Source: Impatiens glandulifera (taxonomy: Eukaryota; Streptophyta; Magnoliopsida; Ericales; Balsaminaceae). Taken from it: a stretch of DNA of 64,000 nucleotides. A program made the translations under genes and the position numbers. A model generated the notes under the pieces. That model made no database searches. It was not told the origin of the DNA and saw nothing but the letters and a program-made list of their open reading frames with translations. Shown here in pieces: positions 22,546-35,423 of this stretch (its first letter is position 1; each line of letters begins with the position of its first letter). The stretch spans positions 58,568,619 through 58,632,618 of the forward strand of contig NC_061862.1 of assembly GCF_907164915.1 (NCBI RefSeq), in the 5' to 3' direction.

Positions 22546-24399
22546 CAAATAACAAATTTAACTCTATCAGCAACATTAGGAAGCTACGTACGTACTTGCA
22601 GGCATTGCTAGTGTACGAGCTTCCCAATTTCATGAACAAGATGTCTAGCTAAGTTAAAATTCCCCAAGTAACATAATGATATGGATGCATATACATATAT
22701 AAGAATGAAATATAAAAATAAATATATAATAATAATGATAATAAATAAGCTATTGAATTCAACTAGCATATCTACATACAATTTCATGAATATTCATTGT
22801 TGAGGTATTAAACGTCGATTTAATTACTATATTTTGTTTGAATAAAATTTTAATGTTGAAATTTGAATTACAGGTTATTTAATGGGCATTTCCGAGATTA
22901 GGTGTGTTTATATATATTGTTGATGAGTTTTATCATGATAAGCATGACCTGTGGGACGCAAGGTTCGGGTATATTTTATGAATTTTGGATAGGGGCAATA
23001 TTAGATCGGATTGAACGATTCGGGTACCCATGCACCTATCCAATATTAGATCGGATTGAACGAATCGGGCAGTACCCATGCATTAAAAGATTCGAAACCT
23101 GTTTATTTAGAAAACCCTTAGTTTCTCTCCGGACCTAAGTCAGATCAGCCACTCCGTTCTCCACATTCCGCCCGCATCCCCTACCATGCAGTCTAGAATC
23201 ATACATGTAGTCTTTTGACTAGTTTAGTTATGGCTTTTTTCGATTTCTCGTTATTTAAATACCTCAAAATTTTACTTCCCTATAATTATTTAAATCACTC
23301 AATTTATTAAATAAAATATTAAAATATCGTATACATAAAATTAATATTTTATTATATATATATATATATATAAATAAATATGACCACAAGCGATTAAACA
23401 CATAACCCACAAACACTTAACCATTTAACAAGGCACAAAACTTGTTGCTTGACGGACTCGAGAAAGTCAAGGATATTTTTTTTTTTGCCTCTACCTTTTA
23501 AGTCTTTTACCAAAACATCATTCTTATATCAAAATCATCAAAATTATTTAGATATGATGGGTAATGAATTCTTCACTCTTTTCTTTGCAGAGAAAAAAAT
23601 TTATTTAAAGGCAATTAAGAATTTGAAATATATAGGTATGACTAGTTTTGATTCAAGATATTTAGCATGACTTATTATCTACCGGCTTTAAGGTTAGTTT
23701 GATTCATATTGTTGTTTTTAGAATAACAATTATTTTTTAAAGTAACAATTGTCTAATTTTAGTTATGTATATATATATCTGTTCTTTAATTTTGAAAGAA
23801 AAAGTATTTTATAGGGTAATAATATATATTAATGGAATAAAATAATATTTTAGTATTATCACATCTATTCGTTTAGTAAGAACCCAAACCGAAATATTCA
23901 AGGAAAAATTTTAGTTTCAAGTTGGGTTAAGGTTTGTGTATACTCCAATTTTACTCACCCCTAAATCTATTTATGAATTTTCATTTTCATGTTTCACCCA
24001 ACATCTCTAACTAGCCCTAAAAAAAATGAGATTTGAAGTATTTATTTTTCCATAAGATATTGAAATTTTCTTTTAATATATGCATAGCTGGTGAAGGGTG
24101 AAATAGATCTAGGGTTTATAACGAAAACAAAAATGAAAATGTTAGATCTAAATATCCAAATATTTAGAAATGAGCTTGTCCGAGGACTGACATGACATAT
24201 ATAGCATTGAGATCTTTATCGAGTATAACCAAACATCAAACACACTAAAAACAATATCTTAATTTGTACAATTTGCACACATTTTTTTCTTGATTACTTA
24301 TAAAAGAACCGAGTAACAACTCAAAATCAAAATCAACCTTTCTTAAGGCAGGTTCACAACATTGTCTCTAACTAAATAACATACTCTTCACAATTTTGA
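22546..24399. other. AT-rich intergenic DNA with a 45-bp tandem duplication
   Basis: No gene recognised. A 45-bp direct duplication lies at 22996-23040 and 23041-23088 (core TTAGATCGGATTGAACGA), and a (TA)n run near 23353-23372. Confidence 0.5.
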
Positions 24400-25580
24400 T
24401 AATATAGGTTGGAATAATATTTGAGCTTTTTGTTTCATATTTCCTAATATTTTAGGCAATTCACTCGGTCTCTAAAAATACTATAAATTTTCATAATAAT
24501 TAGTCAAATTTATAGTAATTGAACACATGTCTCTTTGTATACAAATTAGGCAAGAAGTCCTCAATTCTGTATCCATCATGTTTTATTGTTCTAAGATCAT
24601 GCTTCAATGAGAAAAGGGAGATATTCCATTCTCTACAATATCATGATCTATAATCAAGATTCACCGACATGTTTAACCTCATAATGCGACATCTTATCTA
24701 TACTTCATCCTCATTGCATTCAAGGTCACAATAAAATGCATACTTCTTAGTTTGTTCAATAATTTCATGGAATTAGGTAAGATATCATACTTTCAATTAA
24801 AAATTTTGTGTTTATTCATGCAACATATTCTAATGCGTTCTAAGATGGAAACACTGAACTTTACTCGTGCAAGGACTCACACATTTGTTATTTATAAGTT
24901 TACATTGACTCCTTAACATCACACCGAGTAGGGGGAATAATGAATAACACAATCTTACACACGTGATTTCTATTGTACTTCTCATCACATTTAACACAAA
25001 ATCATTAGACATTTTTTCTATGTTTTTTTATCAAGATCTCTCCATGGGATAGGAGGACGAGCCAAATATGTCCAAGGCACGTTGTAAGTGTCAACCAAAG
25101 AACTAGGTATAATGGATGGACTGGAAGACGCAAAAGAAAACGAGGGGCGTATGAAGATGTCAATTGCGAAAAAGGTTTGGCAGAAGAAGATTAAAGATGA
25201 GTAGGTCAAGAAGTTGGTAACAGAGGTAAACCCTTCATGGCTAATGTCTCCTTCTGATTTAAAACTGTATGTACTAATAGCCTTAAGCATTGTATCATGT
25301 TTCATTTTCTTACGAGATTCGCAATTTCTTTCAGTATATCCCCTAAATATGCATTAATTAACATATCATCAAGAAAGTTTGGGATGTGCTGCATTATATA
25401 TATAAACAATACATTATGATTTTTAATCAAACTAGTATTTCTAAGTTTCATAAGGTCGTTCATAAGATCTTCAAACGGTTTTATGAACTTCAAACGGTTT
25501 AGGTCTGTTAGGAAATATTTAAAACTGAAGTGAAGTTGAAATTGAACGAAAAACATTTGATGGGAGCAAAGTTTAAACAA
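24400..25580 (-). pseudogene. Unrecognised decayed coding region
   Basis: The minus strand holds consecutive short open stretches: 25580-25302, 25305-25018 (overlapping by 4 bases) and 25012-24830. A further stretch follows near 24785-24480 with stops but protein-like composition (FHEIIEQTKKYAFYCDLEC, then RIMRLNMSV, LFSLKHDLRTIKHDGYRI). I do not recognise a family. Clustering on one strand and the non-repetitive composition suggest a relic of a real gene or an uncommon transposon rather than chance. Introns cannot be excluded. Confidence 0.3.
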
Positions 25581-25608
25581 ACAAATATTATTAAATTTGT
25601 TAATATAT

Positions 25609-25639
<31 letters not shown>

Positions 25640-28122
25640 AACATTATTTCATTTAAATTAAATCCTAATAAAATAAAAAAATAAATAAAATAAAAGTAAT
25701 TGTTTCATTTAAATATAAGTGTTTACAAATTGGACTATTATTTTTTATATCCTGAAAATGTTAGAACTGTGCTACAATTACTTACAGGAATTAAAGCTCA
25801 TACTAACTGCATAAGCCCGAACAGGCCTTTACAATCCATAAGTTTTTACTTACTATTGGGCTTAAATACAACCCATTAGACTTAACACTTCAAGCAACTA
25901 TTCCAGGAAAATCAAAATAATATAAAAAAAAAATTTGGGGCTTGAAACTAATGTAAGAAAAAAATTTAAAAGGAGAAAAATATATATAGTTTACCTTTAA
26001 AACTATTACAAGTCTATTATAAATTTAAAAAAAATTAGATACTTAAAAGTTTAGGAGGTAATAATTTTTTAATTTGTTTGGGCTGAGTTTAAGCCAATAC
26101 AGCCCATACATATAGATCCTTCATTGATGATATATTTAACACACTTAGACCTTGTTCTTTAAGTTTTTTTTTATTTTTTATAAATGGATACAAAATTAAA
26201 TTTTCAATCAATCATTTATCACCAATCACATCACTCATTTCATTAACAAAAATAATAAAATATTTTATATTTTAAATTATTATTTTATATTTTATTTATA
26301 TATATCAATACCTTTTAAATTTTTTTACAAAAAATAATTATTACCTTCTCAAAATTAATCACCATCATTATTTTTCTATCTCTTTAGGTTATTCAAATAA
26401 CCTCATCCTAACATGGCCTTAATTGTTGTGAATGGACTGTTCATAAGTATGATAAATTCTCAAACTGTTTAGCTTGGGAGCATATATAAACAAGAAAAAT
26501 TGAGGTAAATTGGGGAGGTTGTTTCATCTTCTAAAGTTGTCACTAGACATCAAATTATTCTCATTCTCTAGATTGATTTTCATAACAAATGATGACAAAG
26601 CCAAACTTTCTTTTTGCCCAAGATTATTTTGTACCCTTTTAAGTATAAAAATATTGATAATATTTTATTTGATTGTTTATTTGTTAACGGATTATGATAC
26701 TTTGATGACTTAGAGTGTGAAACCTATTGGTAGTTAAAGAATGTCTGACTCATCAACCTAAAATGCTATTTTGTTCAATTGTCTATCAGATCTAAAATGC
26801 TTTTTGTAATGATAGAAAAATAAGAGTTTTATGAAGGACAGAAAAACATAAGAATAAATATGGAAATAGATTGTAACTTGATGTGATTTACATAGTAAAA
26901 ATTGGGAAAAAAATACACCAATAATTATACTAATTTATTGACTTTTGTGCAAAGAATGAAACATGGATACTCACTCAAGTTTCTGTACTAATTAATAATC
27001 CCAATTCTCATATGTTGTTTGGAAAATTATGAGAGAATGACTTGTGTCTTAATATCTCATCATTTTTGCACTTTAGATTTTGTTAATTAATATAGGTTAA
27101 ATTTATTATTTTCTCTTGCAAAATACTTGCTGGGTTATCTTTTGTTTTTGCTTCTTTATTTTTGCCTGACCATTTACAAAAAAATAATAATAATACAATC
27201 ATTGAAATACTTATCTGATTTTTAAAAGCTTAATGCAAAAACTCTAAGCAAAGGATGCAACTTTGCTGTTTTAAAATGTTGATTGATTTTATCATGTCTT
27301 TCTATTGTAGATGTATTATTATTGCCTTCATTACTGATATTCTTGTAGATATAATGGTATTTCTGAACATCTTTCATTTATGACTCAATAGTTAGCTAAA
27401 AGAAATGGAACATTTTTTCCTGCTTCAAGACTAGGGAAGCATGTTGACTTAAATATCAAAGGAATGAAAGTAATACTGACCCATTTGATTTTTTTTTTAT
27501 CTTTGTTTTTGTATGACAGTGATAACACTTGGAAACTAAACTTAGTGATAATGTAGAACAATCAATGATGAAATTATTTAGAGTGATGGTAAATAAAAGA
27601 ATGCTTGTATTCCTTAGTTTTGAAGACACGTTAAATAAAATTGGTTAAAAAAAACACAATACTTTGTTTGGAAACGCCCAAATCCGAAGAGAAGAAGTTG
27701 CACTAAAAAAGAAAAAAGAGAAAAAGAAAAACAAAGATTAATTAGCTGAGGATAGAATGTGAGCTCCACTTAATTTAACCAGTGATATTCTTTTTATAAC
27801 CGGTGATCTAATTTCATGATATTATATATTCTTAAAAAGGATAATAATAATAATAATAATAGTTATTATTAAGTTTGGATAAATATGTTAATAGATAATT
27901 ACTAGTAGTTTTGATTGAATTTATTATTGTAAAAAGATCAATTTTTATTCAAAAGGGACGGAATTGAAATGCCAAAAGATGGAGAACTATATCTCAAAGA
28001 AGTATTAATTATGTGAGAAACCCTTCTTTATTTGAAGTTAAATTAATCACTTTAGATTAGTCTACAAATATTTGTTACTTTTATTATTTAATTATAAAAT
28101 TATTGATATACTTGTGAGTGTT
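25581..28122. other. AT-rich intergenic DNA, no gene seen
   Basis: A compound (TA)n run lies at 25602-25640, and (AATAAT)-type repeats near 27840-27865. I could not support any coding region; the 67-codon ORF at 26510-26713 has no recognisable features. Confidence 0.45.
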
Positions 28123-28127
28123 GTGAG

Positions 28128-28492
28128 TGTTAGGATTTGTATCTCCCAAATCCGACCTGTTTGAAAACAATCTGTAAAAAAACACAAGAAAGAAGAACAC
28201 AAGAACACACAGATTTATAGTGATTCACTCAAATTGAGCTACATCCACTTCAGCCACCACCAGATTTCACTATGAAGAAGAAGAAATATAAAGTTTTTGT
28301 CTTACATTTTATCTCTCTAAAATTTTGTCTTCACAATGTAAATCCTTAATAATCACATATTTATAGGGTAAACATTCAGGTAATAAACCTAAATAACTTT
28401 GGTCAGGCCCAAGCTCAAAACAAAAAAAAAACTCAATAAACTTTAATTAACAATGTAGAGTTTATTATAAGTGTAGGCTCCATAACTCATCA
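28128..28492 (-). repeat. Copia-1 3' LTR
   Basis: 365 bp, TG...CA ends on the plus strand, next to the polypurine tract. Its partner is 32439-32803. Confidence 0.95.
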
Positions 28493-28554
28493 ATCTCCCA
28501 CTTGGAGACTAACTTCATCATCTCTCGATCGGTAGTGGCTTTCCATTCGATGTC

Positions 28555-31500
28555 TTAACGAAGAAGACCAACTGAAGTTGCACACAACTTCAGTTTCTCA
28601 TTTGTCACAGCTTTCGTCAACATATCAGTTGGATTCTCACTCCCGAGAATCTTCTCAAGATCTAATACTCCATCTTCTAAAGCTGACCGGATGAAATGAT
28701 AACGAATCTGTATATGCTTCGTTCTGCCATGATAAACAGGATTCTTTGCCAAATAAATGACACTATGACTGTAGCATCGCAACACACTTCCCTCGTAGTC
28801 TTGACCCAATTCTCGCAAAAAGGGTTGTAACCACATCATTTCCTTAGCAGCTTCTGTCACAACAACATATTCTGCCTCACAACTAGAAAGAGCAACAATC
28901 TTCTGCAATTTTGAAACCCAACTGATTACAGTACCTCCCAGAGTATAAATATACTCTGTTGTGCTCTTCTTACTATCAACATCACCACCATTGTCAGCAT
29001 CAACATATCTTTCCAAATCCATATTAGACTTTCGAAAACACAAAGCGAGACTCGTACTTCCTTAAGTATCGTAGTATCCACTTTACTACTTCCCAATGTT
29101 GTCTACTAGATTGCTCATGAATCTACTAACAACTCCCACTGCATGTGCTATGTCTGGTCTTGTGCAAACCATCGCATACATAATACAACCAATGGCAGAG
29201 GCATACAGAACAGTTGCCATGTAATTTTTCTCCTCCTCTGTTCAAGGCGACTAATCTTTAGATAGTATGAAGTGACTAGCTAAGGGGGTAGTAACTGGTT
29301 TTTCATCATACAAGTTGAACCTGCTAAGAACTTTCTTCACATATTCTTCTTGTGAAAGCTTGAGAACTTCTTCATCCCTGAAAATTCTCATCCATAGGAT
29401 TTTTTTAGCAGCACCCAAATCCTTCATTGCAAACTTTTTAGACAACTCTTTCTTGAGCTTGTTAATCTCATACAAGCTTGCTCCAGCAATCAACATGTCA
29501 TCAACGTAGAGAAGAAAATAATGTACGATTTATCAAACCTCTTGATATAGCAGCAATGATCAGCTTCACACCTCAAAAAATTGTTACTTTTCATGAAGCT
29601 ATCGAACTTCTTGTACCATTGCCTTGGAGCCTGTTTCAAACCATACAGACTCTTCTGAAGCTTACACACAAGCTCATCTTTTCCTTTGATTTCAAATCTT
29701 TCTAGTTGTCGCATATAAATCTCTTAATCTAAATCACCATGAAGAAAAGTAGTTTTGACATCCATTTGTTGAAGATGAAGGTCTTCTTTCACAACCAAAC
29801 TCAAAATAGTTCTGATTGTCATCAATTTAACTACTGGAGAGAAGATTTCATTGTAGTCAATACCTTCTTTCTGTTGAAATCTTTTCACAACCAACATTAT
29901 TGCCTTGTACCTCATGGTTTTATCATGTTCTTCTTTAATCCTGAAGATCCATTTGTTGTGAAGTGCTTTCTTTCCCTTTGGCAGCTCAGTGAGCTCCCAA
30001 GTCTGATTCAACGTCAAAGAGTCCATCTCATCTTTTATCGCAGACTCCCACTTAACTGATTCATCAGATTTTAGTGCTTCCTCAAAGCATTCAGGTTCAC
30101 CTCTATCTGTCAACAAGATATAACCAATGTTTGCTGATTTACCTCTAGGGCCACATTCTCAACAATTTCATCTTCAACAACACATTATTCTTCTTCGACA
30201 AGTCGGTATATATTCATCTGAAAAATCTCTCAAATCGATTGTACCAGTCTCTTCCAACTTGGAATCACCATCTAATGTCTTCCCAACACAATCTTTGTAG
30301 AGAACTTGTTCATTGAAGATAACATTTCTGTTACGAATGATCTTGCGATTTTGATTATCCCAAAAACGATAATCAAACTCGATATCACCATAACCAATGA
30401 AAAAACATTTATTAGACTTTGGATCAAGCTTGCTCCTATCACATTCATTAATATGAACATATGATAAACAACCAAACACTTTCAAATAAGAAAAGTTTAC
30501 CTTTTTATTGCTCCAGGCTTCTTCAGGAATTCTGAATTCAAGAGGAACAGAGGGTCCCATGTTTATCAAATAGGCAACAGTATTAATAGCTTCTGCCCAG
30601 AAGGTTTTAGGCAGCCATGCATGCAATCTCATGATTTTAGCACGCTCGTTTAATGTTCGATTCATTCGTTCAGCTACTCCATTCTCTTGAGGCGTTCGGG
30701 GAACAGTCTTCACCATACTGATCCCATTCACAGCACAATACTCTTTGAAATCTGAATTGATATATTCACCTCCGTTGTCGGATCTTAAGCACTTAACTTT
30801 CTGATTTATTTCATTTTCAACCAAAGCCTTCCATTTCTTGAAAATAGCAAATACTTCAGACTTGTGCTTCATAAAATATACCCATACCTTTTTGTCGAAT
30901 CATCTATAAATGTCACGTAGTATTGTGATCCGCAAATAGAAGAAACATGTGCAGGTCCCCACACATCATTGTGTACCAACTCTAGCCTTTCTTTCTTGAG
31001 CTCCTTCCTAATTTTTAAGAAACTCACTCGTTTCTGTTTTCCAAGAATGCAGGTTTCACATAACTGATGTTCAACATACTTCAGTTATGGAATCTGTCCA
31101 TTATTCAAAAGAATTTTCATCCCTTTTTTGCTCATATGGCCCAACCTGCAATGCCACAGCTCACTGTTCTTTGAGTCATCAACTACAACAACAACTGATT
31201 CTCTGCAAGTTGAAGTCGTGTATAACATTCTAGTTTTGTGACCTCGAGCAACAACTATTGCTCCTTTAGTCACGTTCCACGCACCATTTCCACAACTGAA
31301 ATTGTGACCTTCTTCATCAAGTTGTGTAACAGAGATCAAATTGCGCATTAAACCTGGAATGTGTCTCACATTATTAATCTTCCAAACAGAACCATTTGCC
31401 ATCTTCAATTTGATGTCCCCAATGCCAACAATATCTAGTGGCTCACCATCTGCGAGATAAACTTTCCCACAGTTTCCAGCCACATAATTCTCCATTAATT

Positions 31501-31600
31501 CTTTGTGGGCAGTGGTGTGGACAGACGCTCCTAAGTCCAAAACCCATGAATCTATCGGGCTATCAACAGACAGAAGTAATGCATCAGTGAAAAATCTGTA
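28555..31600 (-). pseudogene. Copia-1 pol (protease, integrase, RT, RNase H), broken
   Basis: In element order: the protease motif is DLGAS near 31535, where functional copies have D-S/T-G. The GAG-pre-integrase zinc region carries LWHCRLGHMSKKG near 31140. The integrase core at about 30960-30600 has VHNDVWGP, SDNGGEY and PRTPQENGVAERMN. RT spans 30116-29250, with KWIFRIKEEHD, QMDVKTTFLHGDL, SLYGLKQAPRQWY and YVDD near 29520. RNase H at 29043-28555 has SSCEAEYV and HGRTKHIQIRYHF. Stops and frameshifts occur at about 31083, 30870, 30170, 29722, 29500 and 29245. The order integrase before RT is what defines Ty1/copia. Confidence 0.93.
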
Positions 31601-31619
31601 ACAACGTTGGCTGCATCAT

Positions 31620-32380
31620 TTTTATCATCACCATTTTTCTTCGGTGTTTTGCAGTTCCTCTTTAAATGACCCTGTTACCACAATTTCAGCACTCAAATGT
31701 CCGCCCAGACTTGGACTGACTCCTCCTGCTCCTTGACATAGATCTGCTCTTACCTCATTTAAAATTTTTATCATTACCTCTTCCCATGTTTTCCAAATTT
31801 AGAGCAGAACCTTTGAATGTTTCACCAGAATCAATTTTACGAACTCTTCAGCAAGAATACGATCTCTAACTTCAACAAATTTCAGTTTAGCATTTCCAAC
31901 TGAATTACTAATTGCTGCCCTCAAAGGTTCCCAACTATTTGGTAAAGATGCTAACAAAATCAGGGAACTAACTTCATCCCCAAAATTAATCTCAACAGAT
32001 AGCAATTGATTCACAATTGTATTGAATTCATTCAAATGAGTAGTGACAGAAGTATCATCAACCATTCTTAAGTAAAAGAGTATTTTCATTAAGTGTACAT
32101 TATTGTTAGTAGATGGTTTCTCATACATATCAGAAAGAGATTTCATCAGACCCATGGTGGTCTTCTCCTTTGCTACATTGTGAGCAACCGTCTTGGCTAG
32201 CGTCAATCAGACAACTCCCAAAACTTGTCTATCAAGGAGTTTCCATTCAGCTTCATCCATGTTCTCTGGTTTCTCACTCAAAGGAACATGAAGCTTCTTT
32301 CCATAGAGATAATCTTCAATCTGCATTCTCTAGAAGGCATAATCTGTCCCATCAAATCTTCCAATCCCATGTCCTATACT
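31620..32380 (-). pseudogene. Copia-1 gag, broken
   Basis: Gag forms the particle and binds the RNA. Minus-strand frames show the N-terminal region (RFDGTDYAF and IEDYLYGKKLH near 32340-32280), a stop near 32208, then an open stretch 32206-31799 with LMKSLSDMYEKPS and LLASLPNSW. A zinc knuckle lies near 31690-31650. It is damaged by a Trp-to-stop change and a one-base deletion that shifts frame just before its His. Confidence 0.85.
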
Positions 32381-32424
32381 GTTCTCACTTGTCATTATTT
32401 CCAATGCTCAGATTTAGCCTAGCT

Positions 32425-32436
32425 TCTCTGATACCA
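32425..32436 (-). promoter_or_regulatory. Copia-1 primer binding site (initiator Met tRNA)
   Basis: The minus strand reads TGGTATCAGAGA, the standard plant copia primer site, two bases inside the 5' LTR. Confidence 0.85.
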
Positions 32437-32438
32437 GT

Positions 32439-32803
32439 TGTTAAGGATTTTTGTATCTTCCAAATCCGACCTGCTTGAAAACAATCTGTAAAAAACACAA
32501 GAAAGAAGAACACAAGAACACACAGATTTATAGTGGTTCACTCAAATTGAGCTACATCCACTTCAGCCACCACCAGATTTCACTATGAAGAAGAAGAAAT
32601 ACAGAGTTTTTGCCTTACACTTTATCTCTCTAAAATTTTGTCTTCACACTGTAAATCCTTAATAATCACATATTTATAGGGTAAACATTCAGGTAATAAA
32701 CCTAAATAACTTTGGTCAGCCCAAGCCCAAAACAAAAAAAAAAACAATAAACTCTAATTAACAATGTAGAGTTTATTATAAGTGTAGGCTCCATAACTCA
32801 ACA
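32439..32803 (-). repeat. Copia-1 5' LTR
   Basis: 365 bp, TG...CA ends, next to the primer binding site and followed on the right by the GTGAG duplication. Confidence 0.95.
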
Positions 32804-33176
32804 GTGAGTTGTTGAAGTCTATCTATAATCTCCCTTTCCTTGTTAAGAACTCTTAAGATTTGAGTTTTATCAAAGCATTTGCAACTATCGTTATTGAAAA
32901 AGTAATTACCATTCCAATCTAAAAGACTTCACTATAAATTTATGCTCTTATAATTGTTCTAGATATATGAAAGAAAAACAAATGATATTCCTTAACATCA
33001 GTTTTGAGTTTTTATTTCATTATATTTTTTAAATCAGATTTTGTTCTTTAGAGAAAGTTTGTATAATCATTTACAATCAGGGAGGCCCTAGGTAAGCCTT
33101 AGGCAAGCCTGACAAACACACGGGCTAAGGCAGTATTTAATAAAAAAAGACTTTTTAGTTAAATTTATTTTGTTTT

Positions 33177-33255
33177 TTAACCTTGAGTGTGTAGCTTAGT
33201 TAGTGGTATAAGATGAAAAATTGTAATTTTCATTTACTTATTAGTTCTAATCTCA
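33177..33255 (+). other. tRNA-like / SINE-head candidate
   Basis: An A-box-like TAGCTTAGTTAGTGG (33191-33205) is followed by a small hairpin (ATGAAAA...TTTTCAT) and a weak B-box (AGTTCTAATCTC near 33243). The flanks TTGAGTG and CACTAAA could form a partial acceptor stem. The T-arm does not pair well, so a functional tRNA is unlikely; a decayed tRNA or SINE head is possible. Confidence 0.25.
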
Positions 33256-33667
33256 CTAAAAGCAAATTTTCTACATGGTTTTGTGACGGCCCAATTCTCG
33301 GGGTTCGACATGATTTTGTGATATTTTCTATGCCTCAAAAACTTTAGATCATAAATTTTAATGTCAACATGCAAAAACATATTTAATTTTTCAGAATAGT
33401 TTGTCTGGTTTTGTAGCCAGTTTTGGTGAGACCGTGAGAAAGAAAATGGCTGTCTTCCCATGTGAGTCAACTCTCAAGGGTTCCATAAAATTGGAATTGC
33501 ACTCTAGCCGTCCTCCTTCACAACCTATTTTTTGGCTTCTTCTAATTTTTTTAAACATCAAATATTTGACTTTTTATTTTTATAAAATAATAATTTCATT
33601 AATTCAAATATATAATTACAATACTAATTTACAAATAATATAAAATAATATTTGCACATCACTATAT

Positions 33668-33740
33668 ATGTCTGACCTTAAAGACATTAGCATTTTCTGC
33701 GTTCTACCACTTAACTATGAGTCTCAACCAAATTAACATT
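33668..33740 (-). other. Second tRNA-like A-box region, minus strand
   Basis: The minus strand contains TAGTTAAGTGGTAGAACGC, a good match to a tRNA A-box. About 30 nt later comes a small hairpin (ATGTC...GACAT) where a T-arm would be, but no good B-box. It may be a SINE or tRNA relic in the opposite orientation to the one at 33177. Confidence 0.25.
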
Positions 33741-33749
33741 TTATAACGA

Positions 33750-35420
33750 CAATATTGTTACGGTGACAGAATGAAACCCGGGTCATACCCAGCCCAAATA
33801 AATGCTTTCTTGAATGGTATTAACAGGCTGGCAAATAGCCAAGATTGAAAGTTGGATGTTATTTGTGGGTGTTAATTAGTTATGGGACAAAATGAAAAAG
33901 GTTTCAAAAGTTGAAGGGCAAAACTGATGAATGAAGTTGAGTTATTCTGTAGCTGATAATTGATCTGTATTATGAAATATTATCCTTATTTGTGAACACT
34001 TCAATTACAGAAAATTTGAGATTATATATTGTTGTGGTGAACTTTGCTTTTCTTAACTTGTGGACATCTGTCCTAATATAAACGTTATGTAGTGGTTGAA
34101 AAATAGACTAGGTAGGTTAAAAGGTCAAATTTTGAATGACTATATTTTACTATTTTAGTCTCAAAAGTTGAAGATAGGCTTAGTATTATAGTCATTAGAT
34201 TGTAGTAAAGAAATAAAAGAATGTAACAAAGTCTAATTTTACTAATATGTACCTAGATTAGGTTGTTATTATTGCTATTTCAATGAAATTAATTAATGTA
34301 CGTACCTATCTATTATATTAAATAGAAATGTGTGGTCCAAAGATTGTGAGGTGTCAAATTCTTGAGAAATGAAATAAAATAAGATGAAAGAGTACTATGA
34401 AAAGTACTAACATACAAGGAAAGTATAATTAGTGAGGGAATTCCTTTTTATTAGTCCACTCTAAATCATTTTATCCGGAAAATATTTTTCATCATTCATC
34501 AACATTTTTGATGATTCATCAACATTTTTCAAATAAATTATAATTAAAAGTACAAATATTATCATCAACTATTCAGATTAAGTTTAATACAAGTCATCAC
34601 AAAATTATATGTTATAAGTTAATAAAAACACAGAAAATAAATCAGTAAAAACAAAATCTCAAATCTTTAAATTAATTTTTTGTTATGAAAAAGTAAATTT
34701 AAACTTTAAGCCATAATATATATTAAAATAACATTTCACCTTATTTTAGTTAATGATAGTAGAAAAATATTATATTTGACGTAATATAAAATATATCTAA
34801 AATAAAAACAATAAAAATAATTTTTTTTCTTAGAGCACTCCAAACCTCAGTGTTAAGTAGTAAACAATGTGATTAGGTTACACGACAAAAGAAAACTTAA
34901 TGTTAGGCCACATAAACCTAACACTATAGAAAGCATAAGAGTGAAATCTAAATAAAAATTTCTAAATGAGTTTAATAATACATTTTATGATATAACAATT
35001 TTGATGTGTCGATAAAGCTTAATGTGATAAGAAGGATTCAAAGGTAGAACTCATGACATTTTATCGCGTTACTATGTTGGATTCTAATATATTTGTAACG
35101 CTAATCAGTTGCTTAAGAATATAAGGGATATATAATATAGGTTAAAGATATCTTATGAAAAGTAAGTGAGCCACCACTTTTCACGTCTTAAAAAATGATT
35201 ATGAATTTATATATCTATACATATATAAAACATTATTGGCACAATTAAATGTCAAGATTTTTATATTAGTTGGTGTTTTAAAAAAAAACATCTTTATAAC
35301 TCTCATAGAAAAACCTTAATAAATATTCATTATTGGTTACATTTCATAGTAGTCTATTCTATTTCTTATACAACCAACACATACATGCATGCTTAAACAT
35401 TTAGAGAAAATGTAGTAACA
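33750..35420. other. AT-rich intergenic DNA downstream of the WD40 gene
   Basis: No coding region supported. The part near 35340-35420 would be the 3' untranslated and poly(A) region of the minus-strand WD40 gene (AATAAT-type signals near 35320-35340). Confidence 0.4.
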
Positions 35421-35423
35421 AAC

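Larger units (their letters stand above)
28128..32803 (-). mobile_element. Copia-1: Ty1/copia retrotransposon with both LTRs, minus strand
   Basis: LTRs at 28128-28492 and 32439-32803 (365 bp each) start TGTTA and end CA. The element is flanked by perfect 5-bp duplications GTGAG (28123-28127 and 32804-32808). A polypurine tract (minus strand AAGTGGGAGAT) abuts the 3' LTR at 28493-28505. A primer site matching initiator Met tRNA (minus strand TGGTATCAGAG) lies at 32425-32436, two bases from the 5' LTR. By eye the LTRs differ at about 11 substitutions, nearly all transitions, plus a few indels. Domain order is Gag, protease, integrase, RT, RNase H. Confidence 0.96.
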
